Of a stretch of DNA of 32,807 nucleotides, positions 1-7,888 are shown one piece after another. This DNA comes from Mycobacterium sp. E1747 (GTDB lineage: Bacteria > Actinomycetota > Actinomycetes > Mycobacteriales > Mycobacteriaceae), in contig NZ_LZJI01000022.1 in the NCBI RefSeq assembly GCF_001667775.1, positions 1 to 32,807 of the forward strand, given 5' to 3'. Positions within the stretch are counted from its first letter, which is position 1. The number at the start of each line of letters is the position of its first letter. The notes beneath the pieces were generated by a model. It saw nothing but the letters and a program-made list of their open reading frames with translations. It was not told the origin of the DNA and searched no databases. The position numbers were made by a program, and so were the translations under genes.

Positions 1-504
1 GTGATGACCTATTGGAATCCCGTGCTGCGCTACGGGGTCGACGCCTTCGCGCGGGATCTCGCGGCGGCCGGCGGGCAAGGCTTGATCACTCCAGACCTCA
101 TCCCCGACGAGGCCGAGCGGTGGCTGACGGCAGCTGAGGAGCATCGGTTGGATCGCATTTTTCTCGTCGCGCCGTCGTCGACGCCGGAACGGTTAGCCAT
201 GACCGTCGAGGCGTCACGCGGATTCGTCTACGCCGCTTCCACAATGGGGGTCACCGGCGCGCGTGACGCGGTGTCGCTCGCCGCGCCCGAGCTGGTGCGG
301 CGCGTGAAGGCGGTCTCGGACATACCCGTCGGCGTCGGCCTCGGGGTGCGGTCCCGGGAGCAGGCCGCCCAGATCGGCAGCTACGCCGACGGCGTCATCG
401 TCGGCTCGGCGCTGGTGTCGGCGCTCGGCGAGGGAGGGCTGCCCGCCTTGCGCGAACTGACCGAGGAACTGGCCGCCGGCGTTCGGCAGAAGGCGTCCGC
501 GTGA
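1..504 (+). CDS. trpA: Tryptophan synthase alpha chain, 3' part (5' end outside window)
   Basis: TrpA cleaves indole-3-glycerol phosphate to indole and glyceraldehyde 3-phosphate and passes indole through a tunnel to TrpB, the last step of tryptophan synthesis in the cytoplasm. Only the C-terminal ~167 residues of a family usually ~260-270 aa long are present, so the GTG at base 1 is an internal codon and not a start. The visible part has the strand-7/strand-8 signatures of the alpha-subunit TIM barrel: FLVAPSSTPER, GFVYAASTMGVTGAR and PVGVGLGVRS followed by DGVIVGSALV, the last two forming the phosphate-binding loops. The stop (502-504) overlaps the lgt start in GTGA, which suggests translational coupling. 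Identification is firm because the sequence is nearly the same as mycobacterial TrpA and lgt follows directly. Confidence 0.97.
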   Translation: MMTYWNPVLRYGVDAFARDLAAAGGQGLITPDLIPDEAERWLTAAEEHRLDRIFLVAPSSTPERLAMTVEASRGFVYAASTMGVTGARDAVSLAAPELVRRVKAVSDIPVGVGLGVRSREQAAQIGSYADGVIVGSALVSALGEGGLPALRELTEELAAGVRQKASA

Positions 505-1739
505 TGACGACGTTGCCGACATACTTTCCCAGCCCGCCCCAGGGTGTCTGGCACCTTGGGCCCCTGCCCATTCGCGCGTACGCCCTGTTCATCATCACCG
601 GCATCGTGGTGGCGCTGCTGATCGGCGACCGCCGCTGGGAGGCTCGCGGCGGACAGCGCGGCGTCATCTACGACATCGCGTTGTGGGTCGTGCCGTTCGG
701 ACTGGTGGGCGGGCGGCTCTATCACCTGGCCACCGACTGGCGGACCTACTGGGGGCCCGGCGGCGCCGGATTGGGTGCCGCCGTGCGCATTTGGGACGGA
801 GGACTGGGCATTTGGGGCGCGGTGGCGCTCGGTTGTGTCGGCGGATGGATCGGGTGCCGGCGGCACGGCATCCCGCTGCCCGCCTTCACCGACGCGGTGG
901 CGCCGGGGCTCGTCCTGGCGCAGGCCATCGGCCGGCTGGGTAACTATTTCAACCAGGAGCTCTACGGCCGCGAAACCACCCTGCCGTGGGGTCTGGAGAT
1001 TTTCTACCGCCGCGACCCCTCGGGATACATCGACCCCCATTCGCTGGACGGCGTCTCGACGGGGCAGGTGGCACTCGTCGTGCAGCCGACGTTTCTGTAC
1101 GAATTGATCTGGAACGTCGTAGTTTTCGTCATATTGATCTACGTGGACCGGCGATTCGCACTGGGCCACGGCCGGCTGTTCGCGCTGTATGTGGCCAGCT
1201 ACTGCATCGGGCGGTTCGGCGTCGAGCTGCTGCGCGACGACACCGCCACCCACATCGCGGGCATCCGGATCAATTCGTTCACTTCGACTTTCGTGTTCAT
1301 CGGGGCCGTGGTCTACATCATGGTGGCGCCGAGGGGGCGGGAGGCCCCCGAGAGCCTGCGCGGCAAGGAAGACGCGGCCGAGGAACCGGCGCGCGAGTTC
1401 GCGACCGTCGCCGCGGGCGAGGCGTCGACCGCGGCGGTCGCGGCGGGAAGCGACGCTGACCAGGGCGAGGCGGAAGACGCCGAAGTGGGCGAGGCGGAAG
1501 ACGCCGAGGGCGCCGAAGCCGAAGAACCCGAAAAAGCCGGGGAGCCCGAAGCGCCCGGGGCCGAAGAGCCTGAAGCCGACGAGGCCGAGGCCGAAGAACC
1601 CCGAGCCGAAGCGCCCGAGGCCGACGAACCCGAGCCAACGCCGGCACAGGATTCGGCCGAACCGGCCTCGGCCGCCGAGCCGTCCAAGGCGCCACGCGGC
1701 CGCTGGAGGCTGCGAAGGAACCGGCCGTCGAACAGCTAG
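501..1739 (+). CDS. lgt: Prolipoprotein diacylglyceryl transferase with long acidic C-terminal tail
   Basis: Lgt moves a diacylglyceryl group from phosphatidylglycerol to the lipobox cysteine of prolipoproteins, the first step of lipoprotein maturation, in the plasma membrane. The GTG start overlaps the trpA stop by 4 nt. Residues ~20-275 form the usual multi-helix membrane core. They carry the family signature GRLGNYFNQELYG (~144-156), whose Arg is the conserved catalytic-region residue, and WDGGLGIWGA (~98-107). The stretch that reads HGG in E. coli reads WGA here. Residues ~283-400 are extra: a low-complexity Glu/Ala/Pro tail with repeated EAEDAE and AEEPE units, ending in the basic cluster RGRWRLRRNR. 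The enzyme core alone is about the length of the whole E. coli protein. Mycobacterial Lgt proteins are known for extended tails; the role of this one is unknown. Confidence 0.95.
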   Translation: MMTTLPTYFPSPPQGVWHLGPLPIRAYALFIITGIVVALLIGDRRWEARGGQRGVIYDIALWVVPFGLVGGRLYHLATDWRTYWGPGGAGLGAAVRIWDGGLGIWGAVALGCVGGWIGCRRHGIPLPAFTDAVAPGLVLAQAIGRLGNYFNQELYGRETTLPWGLEIFYRRDPSGYIDPHSLDGVSTGQVALVVQPTFLYELIWNVVVFVILIYVDRRFALGHGRLFALYVASYCIGRFGVELLRDDTATHIAGIRINSFTSTFVFIGAVVYIMVAPRGREAPESLRGKEDAAEEPAREFATVAAGEASTAAVAAGSDADQGEAEDAEVGEAEDAEGAEAEEPEKAGEPEAPGAEEPEADEAEAEEPRAEAPEADEPEPTPAQDSAEPASAAEPSKAPRGRWRLRRNRPSNS

Positions 1740-1755
1740 CGGCCGGCTCGGTCTG

Positions 1756-1761
1756 GCATGC
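1756..1761 (+). promoter_or_regulatory. Probable -10 box of a leaderless promoter for the DUF2752 gene
   Basis: CATGCT, one base off the mycobacterial TANNNT -10 consensus, ends 7 nt before the GTG at 1769. That spacing is typical of leaderless mycobacterial transcripts. No purine-rich ribosome-binding site precedes the GTG. Confidence 0.35.
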
Positions 1762-1768
1762 TGAGAAC

Positions 1769-2200
1769 GTGACGCAACCGTATTCCGCCGGCCAAGCGGT
1801 GGAACGGCGTCGCGGCCCGCGCCGCTACGTCGCCGCCGGCACCGCCGTGGTGCTGGGCGGCGCGCTCGGCTACGTCGGCCTGGTCGACCCGCACAACACG
1901 AATTCGTTGTATCCCCAATGCCCCTTCAAATGGCTCACGGGCTGGAACTGCCCGTTCTGTGGGGGCCTGCGGATGACCCACGACCTGTTGCACGGCCACT
2001 TGGCCGCCGCCGTCGACGACAATGTTTTCCTGCTCGTCGGCATTCCGATGCTGGCCGGATGGTTGTTGGTTCGCCGCGGCCGCGGCAGATCCGCGGTGTC
2101 CACGCCGGCCTGGATGACCATGGTGCTGGCCGTCATCGCGTGGACGGTGCTGCGTAACCTGCCCGGCTTCCCGTTGTTTCCGGCGATTCAGAGTGGTTAG
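1769..2200 (+). CDS. DUF2752 family membrane protein (Rv1615-like)
   Basis: A 143-aa integral membrane protein of unknown function. A first membrane segment (~residues 19-38) is followed by the diagnostic DUF2752 motif: Cys-Pro-Phe-Lys, TGWNCPFCGGLR and then TH. The paired CPFCG cysteines in this motif are conserved in the family, but their role (metal, redox or structural) is not established. Two more hydrophobic segments follow (VFLLVGIPMLAGWLLV and WMTMVLAVIAWTVL). The length matches the M. tuberculosis protein at the same place between lgt and pykA. In M. tuberculosis a second small membrane-protein gene (Rv1616) follows, as I recall; there is no room for it here. Start chosen at GTG 1769, which is preceded by a -10-like box and no ribosome-binding site. 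Confidence 0.85.
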   Translation: MTQPYSAGQAVERRRGPRRYVAAGTAVVLGGALGYVGLVDPHNTNSLYPQCPFKWLTGWNCPFCGGLRMTHDLLHGHLAAAVDDNVFLLVGIPMLAGWLLVRRGRGRSAVSTPAWMTMVLAVIAWTVLRNLPGFPLFPAIQSG

Positions 2201-2251
2201 CCGCTCGCAGCGCGACAGCCCGTTAAGTCGGACTGGGGGAGCCCACGCGAC

Positions 2252-2257
2252 TATGCT
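2252..2257 (+). promoter_or_regulatory. Probable -10 box of the pykA promoter (leaderless or nearly so)
   Basis: TATGCT matches TANNNT and ends 8 nt before the pykA GTG at 2266. The intervening GGGTCGCC is not a convincing Shine-Dalgarno, so a leaderless or very short-leader transcript is the simplest reading. Confidence 0.5.
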
Positions 2258-2265
2258 GGGTCGCC

Positions 2266-3684
2266 GTGAGTAGACGCGGGAAGATCGTCTGCACCCTTGG
2301 CCCTGCGACCAATTCGGACGAGATGATTCTGGCGCTGGTCGAGGCGGGAATGGACGTCGCCCGGTTGAACTTCAGTCATGGCGACTACTCCGATCACAAG
2401 GCCGCCTACGAGCGGGTCCGCGCCGCTTCCGACACCACTGGCCGCGCGGTCGGTGTGCTCGCCGACCTGCAGGGCCCGAAGATCCGGCTGGGACGTTTCG
2501 CCACCGGGTCCACGTATTGGGCCGACGGGGAAACGGTGTGCATCACCGTCGCGGATTGCGAGGGCACCCACGACCGCGTGTCGACCACCTACAAGAGGCT
2601 GGCTGCGGACGCGGCGATCGGTGATCGGGTACTGGTCGACGACGGCAACATCGGACTGGTCGTTTCAGGCATCGATGGTGACGACGTGATCTGCACCGTC
2701 ACCGAGGGCGGCCCGGTCAGCAACAACAAGGGCATGTCGCTGCCGGGGATGAATGTGACTGCGCCGGCCTTGTCCGACAAGGACCTCGAGGACCTCACGT
2801 TCGCGCTCGATCTCGGGGTCGACTTGGTCGCGCTGTCGTTCGTGCGTTCGCCGTCCGACGTCGAGCTGGTGCACGAGGTGATGGACCGGGTCGGTCGGCG
2901 GGTTCCGGTGATCGCCAAGCTCGAAAAGCCGGAAGCCGTCGACAATCTGGAAGCGATCGTGCTCGCGTTCGACGCCATCATGGTGGCGCGCGGCGACCTG
3001 GGCGTCGAGCTGCCGCTCGAGGAGGTGCCGCTGGTGCAGAAGCGGGCCATCCAAATGGCCCGCGAGAACGCCAAACCCGTCATCGTGGCGACCCAGATGC
3101 TCGAGTCGATGATCGAGAACTCGCGGCCGACGCGCGCCGAGGCCTCCGATGTCGCCAATGCCGTGCTCGACGGCGCCGACGCCGTGATGCTGTCCGGCGA
3201 GACCTCGGTGGGCAAGTACCCGCTGGCCGCCGTGCGGACCATGTCCCGGATCATCTGCGCTGTCGAGGACAACTCCACCGCCGCGCCGCCCTTGACGCAC
3301 GTGCCGCGCACCAAGCGCGGGGTGATCTCGTACGCCGCCCGCGACATCGGCGAGCGCCTGGACGCCAAGGCGCTGGTCGCCTTCACCCAGTCCGGTGACA
3401 CCGTCAAGCGGCTGGCGCGGCTGCACACCCCGCTGCCGCTGCTGGCCTTCACCGCGTGGCCCGAGGTGCGCAGCCAGCTCGCGATGACGTGGGGCACCGA
3501 GACGTTCATCGTCCCGATGATGACGTCCACCGACGGCATGATCCGCCAGGTCGACCAGTCGCTGCTGGAACTGGGCCGCTACAAGCGCGGGGACCTGGTG
3601 GTGATTGTGGCCGGCGCGCCACCTGGCACAGTAGGGTCGACCAACCTCATCCATGTGCACCGCATCGGGGAGGACGACGTCTAG
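2266..3684 (+). CDS. pykA: Pyruvate kinase
   Basis: Pyruvate kinase transfers phosphate from phosphoenolpyruvate to ADP, giving pyruvate and ATP, the last step of glycolysis; it is a cytoplasmic tetramer. The 472-aa protein starts with the typical RRGKIVCTLGPAT strand and the NFSHGDY loop. The active-site signature VIAKLEKPEAVDNLE holds the catalytic lysine, and MVARGDLGVELP holds the Mg/PEP-binding acidic residues. QMLESMI and SGETSVGKYP follow, and a C-terminal regulatory domain begins near GVISYAARDIGERLDAKALVAFT. Length equals that of M. tuberculosis PykA. The stop codon (TAG 3682-3684) lies inside the first copy of a 57-bp tandem repeat, so the repeat array begins exactly at the end of this gene. 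Start set at GTG 2266 from the family N-terminus and the -10 box. Confidence 0.97.
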   Translation: MSRRGKIVCTLGPATNSDEMILALVEAGMDVARLNFSHGDYSDHKAAYERVRAASDTTGRAVGVLADLQGPKIRLGRFATGSTYWADGETVCITVADCEGTHDRVSTTYKRLAADAAIGDRVLVDDGNIGLVVSGIDGDDVICTVTEGGPVSNNKGMSLPGMNVTAPALSDKDLEDLTFALDLGVDLVALSFVRSPSDVELVHEVMDRVGRRVPVIAKLEKPEAVDNLEAIVLAFDAIMVARGDLGVELPLEEVPLVQKRAIQMARENAKPVIVATQMLESMIENSRPTRAEASDVANAVLDGADAVMLSGETSVGKYPLAAVRTMSRIICAVEDNSTAAPPLTHVPRTKRGVISYAARDIGERLDAKALVAFTQSGDTVKRLARLHTPLPLLAFTAWPEVRSQLAMTWGTETFIVPMMTSTDGMIRQVDQSLLELGRYKRGDLVVIVAGAPPGTVGSTNLIHVHRIGEDDV

Positions 3685-3802
3685 CCCGACGACGATGCGG
3701 TCCGCGTAGCGGACTGAGGAGGAGTCGGGCAATGAAGCTAGCCCGACGACGATGCGGTCCGCGTAGCGGACTGAGGAGGAGTCGGGCAATGAAGCTAGCC
3801 CG
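3681..3802 (+). repeat. MIRU-type tandem repeat, two full 57-bp copies plus 8 bp of a third
   Basis: Copies at 3681-3737 and 3738-3794 are identical, and the next 8 bases (CTAGCCCG) repeat the start of the unit. Each unit has a small hairpin (GTCCGC-GTA-GCGGAC), a purine-rich GAGGAGGAG and then GGGCAATGAAG running into CTAGCCCG. This ribosome-binding-site/ATG layout, next to the stop of the upstream gene, is the known architecture of mycobacterial interspersed repetitive units. The array starts on the pykA stop codon and lies just before the thioesterase gene. The ATG inside each copy is not in the frame of that gene. Copy number is expected to vary among strains. Confidence 0.85.
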
Positions 3803-3832
3803 TCCGGGCGACCGAGCCAAGGAGAGGCCGCG

Positions 3833-4708
3833 ATCAGCACCGATTCCGATTTCAAGGAACTGCTTGCGACCCTCGACCTCACCCGGGTCGCCGACGACCG
3901 GTTCGTCGGGTCCCATCCCACCAAGAACCCGATGCGGACGTTCGGTGGCCAGCTGATGGCTCAGTCGTTCGTCGCGAGCGGCCGCACGCTGGTCCGCGAC
4001 GACCTGCCGCCCAGCGCACTGTCCGTGCACTTCGTCAACGGGGGAGACACCGCCAAGGACATCGAGTTCCACGTCACCCGGCTGCGCGACGAGCGACGCT
4101 TCGCCAATCGGCGCGTGGACGCCGTGCAGGATGGCACGCTGCTGTCCTCGGCCATGATCTCCTACATGGCCGGCGGCCCCGGCCTCGAACACGGTGTGGA
4201 CCCGCCGCAGGTCGGCGAGCCCGAAACCCAGCCGCCGATCAGCGAGTTGCTCCGCGGCTACGAGGAAACCGTCCCGCACTTCGTCAACGCCCTGCAGCCG
4301 ATCGAGTGGCGCTACACCAACGACCCGGCATGGGTGATGCGCGAGAAGGGCGATCGGCTGCCGCACAACCGCGTCTGGATGAAGGCCGGCGGCAAGCTGC
4401 CGAACGATCCGGTGCTGCACACCGCGACCATGGTGTACTCCTCGGACACCACCGTGCTGGACTCGGTGATCACCAGACACGGGCTGTCCTGGGGGTTCGA
4501 CCGCATCTTCGCCGCCTCCGCCAACCATTCGGTGTGGTTTCACCGGCAAGTCAACTTCGACGACTGGGTGCTGTATTCGACGTCGTCGCCGGTGGCCGCG
4601 GATTCGCGTGGACTCGGCACCGGCCACTTCTTCGATCGCTCCGGGCAGCTGCTCGCAACGGTGGTGCAAGAAGGCGTGCTGAAATATTTTCCGCCAACCC
4701 GCCGATAG
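3833..4708 (+). CDS. tesB: Acyl-CoA thioesterase II, TesB family (double hotdog fold)
   Basis: Predicted to hydrolyse acyl-CoA to free fatty acid and CoA in the cytoplasm. Two hotdog domains are visible: TFGGQLMAQSF and LSVHFVNGGDTAKDIEFHV in the first; SVWFHRQVNFDDWVLY, the glycine-rich GTGHFFDRSGQLLATVVQEG and the active-site Gln of VVQEG in the second. The first ATG in frame (3932) would cut off ISTDSDFKELLATLDLTRV and the segment to SHPTKNP, which align with the N-terminus of E. coli TesB. Coding codon bias runs back to ATC 3833, which follows GGAGAGG at 3821-3827 with normal spacing. No ATG, GTG or TTG in this frame lies between 3833 and 3932. I therefore take ATC as a probable non-canonical start (291 aa). 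An annotator using only standard starts would give 3932-4708 (258 aa). Confidence 0.85.
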   Translation: MSTDSDFKELLATLDLTRVADDRFVGSHPTKNPMRTFGGQLMAQSFVASGRTLVRDDLPPSALSVHFVNGGDTAKDIEFHVTRLRDERRFANRRVDAVQDGTLLSSAMISYMAGGPGLEHGVDPPQVGEPETQPPISELLRGYEETVPHFVNALQPIEWRYTNDPAWVMREKGDRLPHNRVWMKAGGKLPNDPVLHTATMVYSSDTTVLDSVITRHGLSWGFDRIFAASANHSVWFHRQVNFDDWVLYSTSSPVAADSRGLGTGHFFDRSGQLLATVVQEGVLKYFPPTRR

Positions 4709-4851
4709 ACAGGGCGGAATACCCGCAGGACATCGCCGTGATTTGGGCCCGTCAGGGCCGGGACCGGGCGTAAGTTCACAGCAGCCGGGTATTCGGTGCA
4801 GAGGTGGCAGGCAGCCGCCCAGCTGGAATGTCAGCGCATCGGGAGGTGAGT

Positions 4852-6249
4852 GTGAGCGGGCCGTTGGTCGACGTCTCAGTGAAGGCTCGCGGGCGGGAAC
4901 GCGTGGTCGTCTCGGTCGATTCAAGGGCCGCCCGGCTGATCGGAGCCCTTGCGCTGCTGAGCGCCACCTGCTGGTTGGCCGAAATCCTCGTTCGCCACCA
5001 CCACCAGCCGGCGTGGCACTACACCGATCGGCTGGCCTGGTCGCTGACGGTGCTGGTCGCGGTGGCGTGGATCGCGCGGGGCATCTTCCTGGGCCGTCCC
5101 GTGACGGCCATGCACGCCGCAGCGGCCGCCGGGTTCGTGCTGGCGGGGCTGGGCCTGCACGTGCTGTCCTTCGATCTGCTCGGCGACCTGGTGATCGCCA
5201 GCTCCGGCCTGGTCCTGATGTGGCCGACGGCGTCGCACCCAAGTCCCGAGGATCTGCCCCGGATCTGGACCTTGATCCAGGCCACCAAGGACGACCCGCT
5301 GGCGCCGTTCGCGATGCAGACCGGCAAGAGCTACCACTTCACCGCCGACGGCAGCGCGGCGCTGGCCTACCGCACGCGCCTGGGCATCGCGGTGGTCGGC
5401 GGTGACCCGATCGGCGACGAGACCCGATTTTCCGAGCTGGTCGCCGACTTCGCCGCCATGTGCCACACCCACGGCTGGCGGATCGCGGTCGTGGGGTGCA
5501 GCGAGCGGCGGCTGGGCTTGTGGAGCGACGCCGCGCTGCTCGGACAGTCGTTGCGCGCCGTGCCGATCGGGCGCGACGTGGTCGTCGACGTCACCGCTTT
5601 CGACATGGTGGGCCGCAAGTTCCGCAACCTGCGCCAGGCGGTGAAGCGCTCGCACAACTGCGGCATCACCACCGAGATCGTCGGGGAGCAGAACCTCACC
5701 ACTGAGCAACTGGCCGAGCTGACCGAGGTGGTGCGGGCCTCGAGCAAAGCGGCGCATACCGAACGCGGATTCCACATGAACCTCGACGGCGTGCTGGAGG
5801 GCAGGTTCCCCGGCATCCAGCTGATCCTCGCCAGGGACGCCGCGGGCAGGGTGCAGGGCTTCCACCGGTATGCGACGGCCGGCGGGGGCAGCGACATCAC
5901 CCTCGACGTGCCGTGGCGCCGGCGCGGGGCCCCCAACGGCATCGACGAGCGGCTCAGCATCGACATGATCATGGCCGGCAAAGAGAATGGCGCTCAACGG
6001 CTCTCGCTTGCCTTTGCGGCGTTCCCGGAGATCTTCGATGAGAAGAACCGCAGCCGCGCCCAGCGTGTCTTCTATCGGCTGATCCACGTCCTCGACCCAT
6101 TGATCGCGCTGGAGTCGCTTTACCGGTACGTGCGCAAGTTCCACGCGCTCGACGCCCGGCGCTACGCGCTGGTCTCGATGACGCAGATCGTCACGCTGTT
6201 GGTGGTGTTGCTGTCGCTGGAGTTCATGCCGCGCCGGCGACATCTCTGA
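4852..6249 (+). CDS. DUF2156 membrane protein (Rv1619-like), related to the MprF catalytic domain
   Basis: About 465 aa. Four hydrophobic segments lie in the N-terminal third (LIGALALLSATCWLAEILV, SLTVLVAVAWIARGIFLG, MHAAAAAGFVLAGLGLHVLS, DLVIASSGLVLMWP). A soluble DUF2156 domain follows, and a final helix (ALVSMTQIVTLLVVLLSLEF) ends near the C-terminus. DUF2156 is the GNAT-like fold found in phosphatidylglycerol lysyltransferases. Recognisable pieces are FHFTADG-type YHFTADGSAALAYRTRLGIAVVGGDP, FRNLRQAVKRS and RAQRVFYRLIHVLDPLIALESLYRYVRKF. Aminoacyl transfer to a lipid is plausible but not shown, and no tRNA synthetase domain is attached. Start taken at GTG 4852 because GGGAGG (4841-4846) has good spacing; GTG 4846, ATG 4828 and GTG 4804 are in frame. 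The 3' end overlaps convergent cydC by 26 bp. Confidence 0.85.
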   Translation: MSGPLVDVSVKARGRERVVVSVDSRAARLIGALALLSATCWLAEILVRHHHQPAWHYTDRLAWSLTVLVAVAWIARGIFLGRPVTAMHAAAAAGFVLAGLGLHVLSFDLLGDLVIASSGLVLMWPTASHPSPEDLPRIWTLIQATKDDPLAPFAMQTGKSYHFTADGSAALAYRTRLGIAVVGGDPIGDETRFSELVADFAAMCHTHGWRIAVVGCSERRLGLWSDAALLGQSLRAVPIGRDVVVDVTAFDMVGRKFRNLRQAVKRSHNCGITTEIVGEQNLTTEQLAELTEVVRASSKAAHTERGFHMNLDGVLEGRFPGIQLILARDAAGRVQGFHRYATAGGGSDITLDVPWRRRGAPNGIDERLSIDMIMAGKENGAQRLSLAFAAFPEIFDEKNRSRAQRVFYRLIHVLDPLIALESLYRYVRKFHALDARRYALVSMTQIVTLLVVLLSLEFMPRRRHL

Positions 6250-7888
6250 GCGCCTCGACCTGCAGCTCCCGACACCCGAGGCCGTCGGGGAGGTGGTGGG
6301 TGGCCACCACCACCGTCCGATCCGCGGGGATCAGCTCGGCGCTTGGGCTCAACAGATCGCAGAGGACCCGTTCGGCGTCGGCCGCGTCGAGATGCTCGGT
6401 GGGCTCGTCCAGCAGGACCATCCGGGCGGGTGAGAGGACGGCGCGCGCCAGCAGCAGCCGTCGGCGCTGACCGCCCGACAGCGCCTGCACCCCACCGGTC
6501 AGCACTGTCGACAGGCCCTCGGACAGACCGGCGAGCCAGGCGCCGAGCCCGACCGCTTCCAGCGCGGCCACCAGTTCGTCGTCTCGGCAGTCGCCGCGGG
6601 CGACCAGCAAGTTGTCCCGGACGGTGGTGGCGAAGACGTGCGCGTCCTCGGCGAAAAAGCCAACGGAGCGCCGCAATTCCCCTTCGTCGAATTCGGAAAG
6701 ATCGATACCATCCAGCGTCACCCGCCCCCGCAGCGGGGGAAGCAGCCCGGCGAGCGTCATCAACAGCGTCGTCTTGCCGGAGCCGCTGGCGCCGGTGACG
6801 GCCAGCCGGGTACCCGGCGGCAGGTCGAGCGTGATGCGGTTCGACCTGGTGGCTTCGGTGTGGCCGAAACGGATGTCGGCCGACAACACGGCCTCGATGG
6901 GCGGCGACGCCGTGGCTGTTTTGGGCTGTGGGTGGTCAGCGGCCGTCAGGTCGAGCAGTCGGCGCGCGGCGATGCGCGAGCGCGTCAGCTGGACCGCGGC
7001 GGCCGGTAACGGCGTCATGGCCTCGAAGGCGGATAGCGGCAACAACATCAGGACGGCCAGGGTGGTGGGCGCGACCGACGGCGCCAATCCGATGCCGGCC
7101 ACCACCGCGCCGAGCACGCTGGCCCCGATCGCGGCGGTGGGCACGGCCTCGGCGACGGCGGCCGGCCTGGCGGCGGCATCGAGCGCTGCGCCCCACGCCC
7201 GTTGGCGGCGTTGCGATTCGGCGATGAAGCGGGTAAGTAGGCCGGCGACGCGAAGCTCGGGCGCGTGCTCAAGGGCAATCATGGCCGACGTGTCCCGCTC
7301 GGAATGATGCTGGCGGGCAACGCTTTCCTGGGTGGCCGCGGCCCTGGCGGCGAACCGCGGCGCGACGAAGCCGCAAAGCAGCAGGCAGATCGCCAGGATC
7401 GCCGCCGCCGGCGGCGAGATGGCCGCGACCACGGCGGTCGCCGCCAATCCCAGCACCGTCGCAACCCCGATCGGCACCACGGCACGCACCAGCACGTTGG
7501 CCAGTTCGTCGACGTCGGAGCCCACGCGCGCCACCAGCTCACCGCTGTGCAGACGGACCGCGGCCGCCGCGGGCCCGCGGGCCAGCCGATCGTAGATGCG
7601 CGCCCGGGCGGTGCCGGCCGCCCGCAGCGCGGCGTCGTGGGTGACCAGTCGCTCGCAGTAGTGCAACACGCCCCGCGAGATGGCGAACGCGCGCACCGCG
7701 ACGGCCGCGACCGACAGGTCCAGCACCGGCGGCATCTGCCAGGCCCGCGTGATCAGCCACGCCGAGACGCCGGCCAGCGCCAGCGCACTGCCCAGCGACA
7801 GCACGCCCAGCGCGATCGCCGCCGCGATGCGGGGGAGCCTCGGGCGCAACAGCGGCGCGGCCGCCCGGAGCGGATCAGACCGCGGCAT
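6224..7888 (-). CDS. cydC: ABC exporter subunit CydC (cytochrome bd assembly)
   Basis: CydC pairs with CydD as a heterodimeric inner-membrane ABC exporter required to assemble haem-containing cytochrome bd oxidase; the E. coli pair is linked to thiol and haem handling. The 554-aa protein has an N-terminal six-helix membrane domain (from ~residue 18, IAAAIALGVLSLGSALALAG) and a C-terminal ATPase with Walker A VTGASGSGKTT, signature LSGGQRRR and Walker B MVLLDEPTEHLD, all intact. ATG 7888 is the start because it lies just inside the cydD end (14-bp overlap) and yields the family-typical N-terminus MPRSDPLRAAAPLL. Last gene of cydABDC. Its end overlaps the convergent DUF2156 gene, leaving no space for an intergenic terminator. 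Confidence 0.95.
   Translation of the reverse strand: MPRSDPLRAAAPLLRPRLPRIAAAIALGVLSLGSALALAGVSAWLITRAWQMPPVLDLSVAAVAVRAFAISRGVLHYCERLVTHDAALRAAGTARARIYDRLARGPAAAAVRLHSGELVARVGSDVDELANVLVRAVVPIGVATVLGLAATAVVAAISPPAAAILAICLLLCGFVAPRFAARAAATQESVARQHHSERDTSAMIALEHAPELRVAGLLTRFIAESQRRQRAWGAALDAAARPAAVAEAVPTAAIGASVLGAVVAGIGLAPSVAPTTLAVLMLLPLSAFEAMTPLPAAAVQLTRSRIAARRLLDLTAADHPQPKTATASPPIEAVLSADIRFGHTEATRSNRITLDLPPGTRLAVTGASGSGKTTLLMTLAGLLPPLRGRVTLDGIDLSEFDEGELRRSVGFFAEDAHVFATTVRDNLLVARGDCRDDELVAALEAVGLGAWLAGLSEGLSTVLTGGVQALSGGQRRRLLLARAVLSPARMVLLDEPTEHLDAADAERVLCDLLSPSAELIPADRTVVVATHHLPDGLGCRELQVEALRDVAGAA

Noticed and set aside
3789..3956. ORF from the last MIRU ATG (MKLARPGDRAKERP...)
   Set aside because: It is in another frame from the thioesterase, overlaps the conserved TesB N-terminus and shows no coding bias after the repeat.
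4709..4773. Coding-like codons after the tesB stop in another frame (AEYPQDIAVIWARQGRDRA)
   Set aside because: TesB proteins end near VVQEG plus a few residues, so the gene is complete without it. It may be a decayed extension after a frameshift, but one sequence cannot show this.
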